Shown: positions 10,072 to 20,300 of the stretch, one piece after another
Layout of the letters: every line of letters begins with the position of its first letter
How positions within the stretch are numbered: position 1 is the stretch's first letter
Assembly: GCA_905250075.1 (NCBI GenBank)
Contig: CAJNOP010000014.1
Coordinates: forward strand, 1,008,537-1,072,536
From: Rotaria sp. Silwood1
Taxonomy: Eukaryota; Rotifera; Eurotatoria; Philodinida; Philodinidae
Direction of reading: 5' to 3'
Length of the DNA: 64,000 bases
The notes under the pieces: generated by a model
Told to the model about the DNA's origin: nothing
What the model saw: only the letters and a program-made list of their open reading frames with translations
Database searches by the model: none
Program-made: the position numbers and the translations under genes

Positions 10072-10972
10072 TTATTTTTTCTGTTCTTCAACAGGTTTTG
10101 TAGCTTCTTGTTGTTCAACTTGTGTACCCGGTGGCAATGTTGTTGATTTGAAAAAGAATGATCGTTCAAAACTATTATCATCTTTATATCGACGTTCACC
10201 TTTGATAATCAATTCATTATTTTTTACTGATACTTTGATTTCTTCTGGTTTATAGCTTTTCATTTCAATAGACATTTCAAGTTGTTTTTTATTTGTCACC
10301 TTTGCCAACAATTCGTGGTTGAAAATCTGAACCATGCAAGAAACTACTATAATCAAAATGTGGATCTCAATGTTGACCAAATTGACTTAGATTTTGATTT
10401 TCATTCTTTGCTTGAGCAACTCGACGTTCTGCTTCAGGATTATGAATTGGAACTTCAATAACTAATATCTTATTTGGTGTTACATATGATGCTAAACAAT
10501 TCGGATCTATACGAATAAAAAAGATGAGTATTAAGATTTCATACAAATAGATAAGTTTTTACATACCAACATATTCAGGTAATGCATATGATATTCGTAA
10601 TTCTCGAATATTATAATCACCATCAGGTTGACGTTCTTCTTGTTTAACTTCAACAATTACTTTTCGACCTTCAACTTTTGTTGCAATTGTTTCTGGATTG
10701 AATCCAGCTACATTAAGTTGAACACGAAATTTTTCCAAATTAGGTGCTCTCGTCATTGTATTTGCATTTTTATCATTAGCTTGTGCATTACCTGATGATT
10801 GCATTGATCGTTGTGGTTCATTAACCCATCGAAAAGTATTTGGAATTATAACAACAGCTATTGGTGATGTATTTAAATCATGCCATGGATCAAAGAAATC
10901 CAATCGATCACCAAAGTATCGATCGATTGGATAATCGTAAAGACGATAATGATAGATTGGAAAGAATGCCAT
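10072..10972 (-). pseudogene. Small heat-shock protein with two alpha-crystallin domains (broken)
   Basis: Exon 1 (10972-10567) starts MAFFPIYHYR and contains a first alpha-crystallin domain with LNVAGFNPETI, RELRISYALPEYV and then, after a clean 60-nt intron (10566-10507), DPNCLASYVTPNKILVIEVP. Family members are ATP-independent chaperones that hold unfolding proteins. A second crystallin-type segment follows at about 10300-10110 (KKQLEMSIEMKSYKPEEIKV, then LIIKGERRYKDD and FKSTTLPPGTQVEQ) but lies in another frame. The upstream frame meets TGA at 10367-10369 and TAA at 10289-10291. The second domain also ends early: its last strand and the usual distal part are replaced by about 13 Gln/Glu/Lys-rich residues. 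Two-domain sHSPs are known in flatworms and other protostomes. An extra intron could remove the first stop but does not restore the second frame, so I call it a pseudogene or mis-assembled gene. Confidence 0.7.
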
Positions 10973-11008
10973 TGTTGAAATGGAAGAAGTCTTTGTTGAG
11001 AAAGCTTG

Positions 11009-11014
11009 TTATAG
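11009..11014 (-). promoter_or_regulatory. TATA-like box for the sHSP gene
   Basis: CTATAA on the minus strand, about 37 bp before the ATG and about 63 bp downstream of the heat-shock element. The spacing suits a short 5' leader, but a single 6-base match in AT-rich DNA is weak evidence. Confidence 0.35.
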
Positions 11015-11076
11015 CATGCATGGACACCTATTCATAAGGCTGATCATGCAAAAGTAGAATATTGAAGAGTTACCGT

Positions 11077-11094
11077 GAATATTCTCGAGTATTC
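11077..11094 (-). promoter_or_regulatory. Heat-shock element upstream of the sHSP gene
   Basis: GAATATTCTCGAGTATTC reads as four alternating 5-bp heat-shock-factor units (GAA-TTC-GAg-TTC) with exact 2-base spacing. It lies about 105 bp upstream of the sHSP start codon. A weaker AGAATATTGAAG lies at 11056-11067. The position and unit spacing match known HSF binding sites; function is inferred. Confidence 0.7.
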
Positions 11095-11303
11095 GTGTTT
11101 GCTTGTTGACATTCCAACTTTTTTCTTTCTTTCTTTCCTATTTTTTTCCTTCTTTACCGGATTTTTTCTGTTCTCTTGTCATCTGTTTTTTCTTTCCAGC
11201 TGCAGAATGGAGTTAATGGTCACCATGTGAGAAAGAAAAAAGATTCAATCTCATTACGTAGAACACATGTAAAGATGCAGTCTTTTTTTCACTGACATAT
11301 GTT

Positions 11304-11311
11304 TTTCCTAC
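11304..11311. repeat. Target-site duplication, left copy (TTTCCTAC)
   Basis: Identical to 13208-13215 and directly abutting the CAG terminus of the GC-rich element. Eight bases is the length typical of hAT insertions. Confidence 0.8.
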
Positions 11312-13207
11312 CAGAGATGCACGGGGCATCGATTTTTCAAGCCCCGCGGGGCCCGCCCCGTGAAATTCACAAACCCGTCCCGCCCGAACCCCGTGTATAA
11401 GTTTTATGAAAATCCCCGCCCCGCCTGTGCCCCGAAAAATCCATACCCGCTCCGCCCGTACCCCGCACAGGCAGCTTCTTGGACCGGCCCGCCCGACTCG
11501 TCATTTTTGCGACGGGCCCCGCCCCGCCCCCGTGTAACCCGAAGAAATTTTTTATTTACTAAATACTTTTTAATCATACATTCCTTTTATAAACAGATAT
11601 CTCATCACCATTCTAGCTAAGAGGCTGTTGGATATTTTTTTAAAAACTTTCATCCTCAACAACGCTGGTAGGACAGATACTTTGAAATATCAATACCCTT
11701 TCCCTTCGCAAACTTATATACTTGACTCAGGCTAAATTCGATTGTCGCAAAATTAACCATACATAGATGAGATCCTTCATGCTTAAACTTGCACAAAGTA
11801 TTAAATAAAAATGTTTCGAAGTTGAGAAGAAAATAAAATTTTACTATTGGAACTTTAGACACATTCGAATTACTTCATTTCCGGTGCTGTTCATATAATC
11901 TTAAATTGAGCTATAAAATTTTATAACGAAGTCAGGCTAAACTTGCATGAATTACTGGAGAAATCGCTGCTCCATTGTACTGTATACTAATGGAAAAGAT
12001 AGATATAGCTAAAGGATTAAAATTAACTGGACCAAGGCAAATAATTGAAAACGTATCCGAAACATTTGTTAAACACTCATGAAATTTGCAGTTAATTTGA
12101 AAATTAAAATGATAAAAGATACTCTATCAAACTATTTCAAAACAAAATATATTTATTTGTCCAATATGTTATAATTACTCGAAGAAAACATGTTGAAATT
12201 TGGCAAAAAATTTTTTGCCTGCTTCACGAAACTTACTCATTTTTTGACCGACACGTAAGACAGATCAAAGAAAAACTACCATTGGATGAAGTAATCAAAG
12301 CTCTATCTGATCATATAATAATAAAAAAGTTCCTGATGTTTTGTAGAAATACAATAACCTGAAGAAAATTGGTGAAAATTAGTGAATTATCTTGTATAGT
12401 TTCCCTGTATTTTGAAAAGTTTTCGTTTCGCGAATTACTTCGTTTCTTTAACGTTTCGATTTGCTGGCTTCTTTTCTTCAGTTCAGTTTTGAATTTGCAA
12501 TAGAACTTCATTAATTATTGAGTGACTTCAACAATGAAAGATAATAAATGATATAGTTTTGTGCCTATTACTTCGGAATCGCGAGTTCCTATTCGAATGA
12601 ATTGTACTCTTTCGAGTCAATCACTTTAATTCTGTTTCAAGAAGCTATCGTCTTCAGCGTTATGTTCTACTAAAACAATAAAAAATGTTTATTCATTCTA
12701 CAATGATTTCATCGTTAAGAAATCTGAATTTTGATAAGAAAAAGAAGTTTTTACTGCGCAGTGTTTCTTAATAAATATAAAATAAGTTTTAGTCCAGTTA
12801 TTCACTTAGTATAAATTAGTAGTGGAAACTGTGCATGACGGAGGAGAAAGAAAGAAAGACACAAATAACAGACAAGCTTGCACCTAATAGAATCAAATCA
12901 ATAAACCAATTGATATGTACTTTGTACTATGCATATCTGTAGTAATAACATCTCTTCATAAACTTTGACGGTTCTTTATCACACCCGAAAAAAAATGTTT
13001 ACCCGCCCGAACCCGTGTGTTTCATACCCGCCCCGCCCGAGACCCGTATCATTTTAAAAATTTGCTCCCCGCCCCGCCCGCCCGTGGGCTGGCAAATACC
13101 CGCGCCCCGTTAACCCCGTATTTAATTAAAATTTGCTTCCCCGCCCGCCCGTCGCCACGTGGCCCCGCGGGGCCCGCGGGGTGAACCCCGTGGACCGTGC
13201 ATCTCTG
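11312..13207. mobile_element. hAT-like non-autonomous element with GC-rich ends
   Basis: The left end CAGAGATGCACGG at 11312 is mirrored exactly at the right end (13195-13207). The element is flanked by an 8-base direct repeat TTTCCTAC (11304-11311 and 13208-13215). An 8-bp duplication with termini starting CAG fits the hAT superfamily. Inside each end is a strikingly GC-rich block of about 200 bases (11312-11540 and 12980-13207) made of short CCCGCCC/CCCCG repeats in opposite orientation. The interior (about 11560-12980) is AT-rich with no transposase frame that I can recognise; the small frames 11656-11862 and 12311-12511 look spurious. So it is a non-autonomous element of 1,896 bp. The intact target duplication suggests a fairly recent insertion. 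Confidence 0.85.
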
Positions 13208-13215
13208 TTTCCTAC
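13208..13215. repeat. Target-site duplication, right copy (TTTCCTAC)
   Basis: Identical to 11304-11311 and directly following the CTG terminus of the element. Confidence 0.8.
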
Positions 13216-13598
13216 TGTGATTAGTAATATGTAACGAAGATGATCGGACAATTCGTGTTGAACTCTTCGTTGAATATTCATTCTGATTTTTTTTCTAAAT
13301 TATCCTGTTCCATGATAATGAACTGATCTCGAAACAAAAAATTCAGACTAGAATGATAATAGCTCCAACAAAGGGTTCCTCTCGAGTGTCGAAAGATATA
13401 ATGCACTAAACAGTATATGAAATTCAGTGTCGATTGCAGCTAAATTGGTGAATAATATTGTGCTGCCTATAATTAAAATGGTGTTATGCTAAATCACAAG
13501 TTTTATTTGCTCATATTTTAAAGTAAAAAGTATTCATTGTAAATTTTTAGTTTGACACTTAAGAATTTGTTCGTTAAATGACAAGCATATTTCTGTTC

Positions 13599-14807
13599 TT
13601 AATTCGTCTTAGCTTCTTGACATTGGGCTTTCATTGCATTTCTCAATTGACGTTCGTACTCGGCTTGTTCTAGAACTCGTTGATTTCTCTTTTCACGAAA
13701 ACGTGTACGTGCAATTACCGATTCCCATGGTTTGAAACCGTACAATTTTTCGCCTAATTCAGTTAATTGAAATGTTTCCGGTAAGTCTTTCTTTGTTAAT
13801 GGAAAAGGACGCAGAGCTTCATCTGTTATTGGTGCCATATGTAAATATTGAATAATTCGCATATGATTTGAATTATTCGGATAGTTACCATGTGGCAATC
13901 GACTGTCCCATACAAGTAAACTACCTTTACGTATTGGCATTCGTTGAATATGTTGTCGTATAGGATCATCTTTCGGAATTTGAACCGTAGTCGGATCTCT
14001 ACCTTGATTCGTATCGAGACATAATTGTTGATTTTGTTTTGTCCATGTAGTAATATAATTTTGAAAACCAGGTACTGCATGAAATCCACCGTCTTCTTCA
14101 CGACAGTCCTCCAATGCTAATATTGCTTGCAATTTCCGTTTACGCATACCATTATTTGTCAGTTGATTTTGTGCACAAAGTGGATCTTTACTAAACTCGA
14201 AATGACCTTCGGCTACATGTTCAAAACCGTATGTTGTTGCTCGACCAGTCAATGGATTCATGTCTAGATGAAGCCATTCTGATATTGTTTTCCAATTTTC
14301 TCTATCTTCAATTTGATCTCGAGATGGAAAATAAATATTCCTGGTTGGCCGCATAAGACCAGCTCGCGTAATATTAACTATTAATTCGTGTTCACCAAAT
14401 AATATTTGAAAAACTTTATAAATATTCGGATTTTGTCGATTATCACATGCTTGTGGATAGAGCCAACGATCATTACCGAGTATGCCCATTTTAGAAAAAC
14501 TCGGCCATTTATAACTCCATGTCTCAGGTTGATCTCGTTGAATATCTGGATTGAACATTTCTTGTAAAAAGCGCCATACATCATCGACACTACGTTCACA
14601 TTGTTCATCAGTTAAAACATTTGCAACAACAACAACTCCATGTTTTTCGAAAAATTTCAAAATTTCCTCTTCTTGGTCAATGTTTAACGCCACAATAAAT
14701 CCATCAGCATCAATGGAAAGTGGTGCCGGTTGAAATGTTTCATCGTCACCAGGTGACATATGAATTTCTTGAAGTTTAGGTAAAGGTGTACTGGTGCCAA
14801 TGCCCAT
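13599..14807 (-). CDS. Phytanoyl-CoA dioxygenase (PhyH)-like Fe(II)/2-oxoglutarate oxygenase
   Basis: A single uninterrupted 402-codon frame. The jelly-roll iron-binding triad is visible: His180-x-Asp182 in EWLHLDMNP, and His306 in WDSRLPHGNYP. These are followed by Arg317 (HMRIIQY), placed to bind the 2-oxoglutarate carboxylate. FRVQ-like sHSP features are absent. The start of the fold (KFFEKHGVVVVANVLTDEQC) is typical of PhyH-type oxygenases, which hydroxylate lipids or small metabolites using O2 and 2-oxoglutarate. The substrate cannot be told from sequence. There is no signal peptide, membrane span or peroxisomal SKL-type tail (it ends EAKTN), so a cytosolic enzyme is likely. The C-terminal 40 residues are charged and Arg/Glu/Gln-rich, probably helical. 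It is intronless while most neighbours have many introns, which could mean retroposition or horizontal acquisition. Confidence 0.85.
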   Translation of the reverse strand: MGIGTSTPLPKLQEIHMSPGDDETFQPAPLSIDADGFIVALNIDQEEEILKFFEKHGVVVVANVLTDEQCERSVDDVWRFLQEMFNPDIQRDQPETWSYKWPSFSKMGILGNDRWLYPQACDNRQNPNIYKVFQILFGEHELIVNITRAGLMRPTRNIYFPSRDQIEDRENWKTISEWLHLDMNPLTGRATTYGFEHVAEGHFEFSKDPLCAQNQLTNNGMRKRKLQAILALEDCREEDGGFHAVPGFQNYITTWTKQNQQLCLDTNQGRDPTTVQIPKDDPIRQHIQRMPIRKGSLLVWDSRLPHGNYPNNSNHMRIIQYLHMAPITDEALRPFPLTKKDLPETFQLTELGEKLYGFKPWESVIARTRFREKRNQRVLEQAEYERQLRNAMKAQCQEAKTN

Positions 14808-17372
14808 GACAAGTAGAACAGTATCAAAAAAAAATAAACGAAACGTAACTACAATGAAATAGGTAAGAATCCTAGTTAAGAAAGAAAAAGTTTCGTTATG
14901 TCAGCTCATGGGAGAATATGACTAATATATGCTACGTGTCTCCAGCATGATTCATTTTATTTGTGAGTCACATGGAAACACGAGCGAAAGAGAACAAGAA
15001 AAAAAATGACTGGCAGAGCTGTCATTTAATTATTTTTTTAATTCTTAATACGAAAGAAGATAGTATCGCTTAAACATGAATAAATAACATGAAGGATACT
15101 CTATGACACAGAAAGTCCTTTTTTTTCGTTTTTTTGTCGTCGTATATATCGATCCGATCGGATGATATCTCAACTGGATTACAAATGGATCGGTATGTTG
15201 AAGCATGCAACTAATACCCAAGTCTTTTGTTTGTGTGTCACGAAGATTTAGGAACTCGCAAATCATGCTCTCTGGTTGTCACTTGTAATGTGTTTGCTGT
15301 GCTCATATCTTGACTTTCTCTTCCTCTGATAGATTGACCGAGTATGAAATCATATATAGCAAAAGCAGACATTTAGTTTTGTAATGAACTATCTCATCCA
15401 AGCGTAAGAAGAGGAAGAAAACAGAGTTGAGCGATGATTGAGAACAAATACAGGACATACAACGGTATTCGATACAGCTAGTAAAGGTTGGATGGGTGGG
15501 TATGATTTTGAGATTGCAATCTTTATACAGAGTCACACCCTTAGCCAAGTTATTAATATCGTCACTATTCCCTTTGGATTGTCTGGTAATAGTCAGAAGA
15601 AAGAAATTTGAAAGAGAAATAAATATTGTCAAAACGACACTGATTTTCTCTCTCTGAGTAAATTTAGTGTTTCATCATCTTCTCAGAGCTGAATCGAGAT
15701 GCGGATACCAAAAATAACCAACAAGAAGCGTATTGACGCAAGAGTTTGAAACAGTAAAAAATACAAATCAAAAGAATAAAATCTGGAAAATCAAATATCT
15801 CGAGCAAGAACTCGTCTACTAGTGATTCCAATGCCATCCTTAATTTCCTTTTCACGTATATAATATATATGTTCTTTCTAATATATGACAATCAGCTTGT
15901 TATTGGATTGGTGCCACTTTGTTTTTTCATCAATGGTAGCCATGAGCAAATGTGGAAATATTTTATCGATGAATTAAAGTGAATGGTGCAGTGTTTGGAC
16001 ATGGAAATAAAGTTATAAAGCGAAACCGATGTCCGAGATATTTTTGAAAGTGATACGCAATACGAATGTTGCACAAATAATCATATGATAGAGAATCTCA
16101 AAAATCACAAGAAATAGATATGCATGATCTCGTCTTTTCATCCTCAATTTAATTATCAAACAAAAGAAAATACTGACAGAGGGATTTCGATCGATAGTCC
16201 AATAAAATATTGTTGAACGAGACGTTCATGTCACTTTGGCGCAGTCAATTCTTTCGAATTCACTTCATGCTTCCTTATCCACATCGATCTTCTCTTCTTT
16301 CTTCCATATCCACACCACAAACCTACTAAAATAGCATTATTTTAATCAGATGTTTTCGATCTTCTTTTTACATATGTTATAATGAATGTAACAAATAAAT
16401 TATTTCAGCGCTGCAGATTTTAAAGTAACGTTAAACCTGTCTATGAGCTTGTTCTGTATAGAGTTTATTGCTCTACAAAATCAGTAACTTTACTTTGCAA
16501 ATGAAATAATTTTGTTTGCGTGAAACTCAAAAAATTTAACGGTGCATAATAGTCCAACTGCGAAGAATAAAAAACGAAACAAAGTGATGACAAATTTTAA
16601 TAACAATCTCACTGAAAATTTAATTATTTCACAATATTCTCTACAAAATTTGGTATCATTTCATACGTCTGTCCAACTAATTAATCGTTCTACTTTTTGT
16701 TGTACGAGCACATGAGAGCGTCTTATCAATCAGATCTAACTTTGAAAAACTTGATTTTTAATAATGAATTCAAACAAATCGGGAAGTGTTAGTCTTAAGC
16801 ATTTTTCGTGAGAAGGAGAAGCATAAAAACATTGAAAAGGTCGTAAGAGCATAGAGCAAAATTTTTTTATCTATCGATGTAAATCACAGTTGGACGATTG
16901 AGTAGTCCTTCATTATCTAAACTTAACAAGAACGTGTGAATGCTTTTAGTTACCAAATACTAGTTAACAATATTAAAAGAATTATGATCTAATTGAATAT
17001 TAATAAATACTAGAATTTTCAGTCTCTCTCTATAATTCTTCATTGAATTCATCATATCGTTTTCTAATTTTTTCAAAGAGAAAGAAAAAGCTCTTTTTCT
17101 AATTACGATAAGCAAATCAAAGAAAATTGAATAGTAAAATAATCTCTTTATATTTTTCCTGTCGTAAATTGCATTACGAATACAGTAAACACACAAGAAA
17201 AAAAAACAAAACGAACAACAATAAAAATAAAAACAACGAAGAGAAAAAGAAATTATTCAATTGAGGCATAATCTGAAAAGACACATTTATACCATCAAAA
17301 TCAAGAAAAAAAATGAATAGATACAAAACATCATTTGTTTGACAAAAATAAAATACAAATTGAAACATAAAA
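14808..17372. other. Intergenic region
   Basis: AT-rich sequence between two minus-strand genes. Several 60-110-codon minus-strand frames (15045-15266, 15303-15632, 15664-15891, 15892-16074) show no family motif, splice-consistent extension or codon bias that I can support. It presumably holds the 5' region of the oxygenase gene and the 3' UTR of the kinase gene. Confidence 0.4.
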
Positions 17373-20300
17373 TTATTTTACTTTTTCAAGTTTTTGTTGA
17401 TGAAGAGTTCTTTCAGTACGACGTTTGAATAAATTTGAATCACCAATTGGACCAAGTGCTAATGTTTTATTTGAATTAGCATTAATGGCATTAAACGTAG
17501 CATCAAGATTATGCTAAAAAAATAAAAACAAAATTTATTAATTTGATTCTTTTTTAAATAAAACATAAGAATAACATACTCGGACACGATTATAATCTTG
17601 AATAGTAGCTAATTTTACATTAGGTAAACTATCAATATTAGAGAACCATGGATGTTTACAAAGTTCAAGTGCAGTTGGCCTCTTCTGTGGATCAACATCA
17701 AGCATGGCGCTTACTAGTGCCTAAAAATTATTTTGGAATAATATTTTATCATAGAATTTCTTATAAAGAATTACTTTAGCATTATATGTAACTCTGTCCC
17801 ATGTTGGTCCAGTAAATTGTAATTTAAGAGAAGTACGAGCAAGAATAAGTTCATGAGAATCATTTCGATCAACTGCAAATGGTGTATTACCAGATAATAG
17901 AGTATATAAAAGAACTCCAAGACTCCCTAAATGAAAACAATAATATTTCATTTTAAGAATTAAAATAAGAAAATCAACGAACAGATATCACAAGATTCAT
18001 TGTATTTTTTCCTTGATAAAACTTCAGGTGCAGCGTATTCTTTTGTGAAACATGGTGTCATTAATAAACCATTTTCGGCGCGTTGTTGTTTTGCAAAACC
18101 AAAATCAACAATACGTAATGAAGATGGTCGACGACTTTTATCAAGATACATTATATTACGTGGTTGAAGGTCACGATGTACTAAAACACAATAAATATAA
18201 AATTTTCCTATTATAAAACTAAAATAATTTACCAATGGAATTTCTATGTAATTGTTCGATTGTTTTAATAATCACATACATTATTTTTGCACTTTCACGT
18301 TCAGATAAAGATTTTTCTTGACAAATTTTATCAAATAATTCCCCACCACGCATTAATTCAGTTACTATATAAGCTATAGGTGCATTATAGAAAGCATCTC
18401 TTATCTAAATACAACAAAAAGAACAATAAAATAATTGGAGTTTTATCATTATGCTTTTGCTCTTTAATAATTTTCTTACTCGAACAATATGTGTTAATTG
18501 TCTATAAAAAAATAATAATTCAATTTCATCTGATGGATCATTCGTATGTACATCTTTTATTATTTTAACAGCATATTCAACATTTGTTTGTTTATGTATA
18601 CAACGATAACAAGTTGAAGTTTTTCCTCGTCCTAATGCTTCTTTTAATTCATATTCATCTTTGAATGGTGTTGTTTTAACACCGTTTATTGATCTTAAAC
18701 GTCGTTCAACTTCATTGGCATAAGCTGGATCTTGTTGACGAGCATGTATTAAATCTGGTGCAATGTAACTAAAACCTTGGAATGTATTATAAGCATCTGC
18801 ACTTGGTGGGATACCAGGTGAATCTTTATTAATAAAAAGAAAACTAAAGTTGAATAAATAAAAAGAAAATTTTATATTTACCTGTTGGTGTTTTACATGT
18901 AAATTCTTTATCAAAATAATATCCATAGTCATTATGAATTGGTGGTATAAATGGCGGTTCAATTTCTTTTTTATATAATTTATCCCAATCAATCGATGCA
19001 AAAAATGGATGTTTTTGTATATTACGAAAACCATCTGGTCCAGAACCTAATCGATTAGCTGGATTACGTTTAAATAACATTCGTAATAAACTTTGTGCTT
19101 CTGCTGATGGATATGTTGGCATAGCTAATTTAGCTTTTAATATCATATTCATCGTATCTTTACGAGTTGCACCATGAAATGGTAAATGTCCAGTAAGCAT
19201 TTCAAATGCAAGTACACCAAATGACCACCAATCAGCAACATGTGAATGTCCTTTACGTGAAACAATTTCTGGTGCCATATATTCAACAGTACCACAAAAT
19301 GAAAATGTTTTTGAATCTTGTGTTGGTATAGATTCTTTTGATAAACCGAAATCCGTCAAAGCAATATGACCATCAGAATCAAGAAGAATATTTTCAGGTT
19401 TTAAATCACGATATACAATACCCAATGAATGTAAATGATCAAGTGCAAGAGCTAATTCAGCTAAATAAAATTGAACATCTCGTTCAGTAAACATGACTAA
19501 AAGACAAAAAAGAAATTATTTATTATCAATAGATATTTATATTAATAGATACCTTCTTTAGAGAGACGTGTAAAAAGATCACCACCACGTAAAAAATCGA
19601 GCACCAAATAAACTTTGCCTTGTGTTTGATAAGCATAATGAAGTTTAACAATAAATGGATGCGATATGTGTGCAAGTATATCTCGTTCCATTTTCGTTCG
19701 TTGACGATCACGAACTGTTTTAAAAAAAAAATAATAGATAAGTAAAACAAGAGTTTATTTTTCTTTTCTCATATGGTATCAACTAACCTTTGAGACTAGC
19801 TTTATTCAATACTTTCATTGCATACAATGTTCCTGTGTCGGGACCCACGATTTTACGAACAAGAAAAACCTTTTATTAATAAAGAAAATATGATTTTATT
19901 TATTATAAAAAAAAATAGATTTTTACTTTTCCAAATGAACCCGCACCAAGTGTTTGTAAGAGTTCAAATTGAGATGATTCGGCTCGATCGCATCCTTCTT
20001 TGGTAATATTTGTAATTTCAATTTCACGTTCATTACTATTTTGTTCGTCCTAAAATAATAAAATATTTATTGGTATCTTTTTTTTGTTTATCATGGAAAA
20101 AATTTCTATTGTACATTTGTTATAAAAGACTGTGGACGACTATTTTTTTCATCGTATGAAATCCATGCAAACGAAAGAAGCGTCTGTAACATGTTGAATA
20201 ATTTTTTGATAGAAAACACATAATATATATGTCACGCATAAACAAACCCCTGTTATTCATAAGTCATTTGATCAAAATATTTGATAAAGAAAATGACGGC

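Noticed and set aside
13826-14733. Overlapping frames on both strands within the oxygenase gene
   Set aside because: They are shadows of the 402-codon oxygenase frame, which has the complete catalytic triad.
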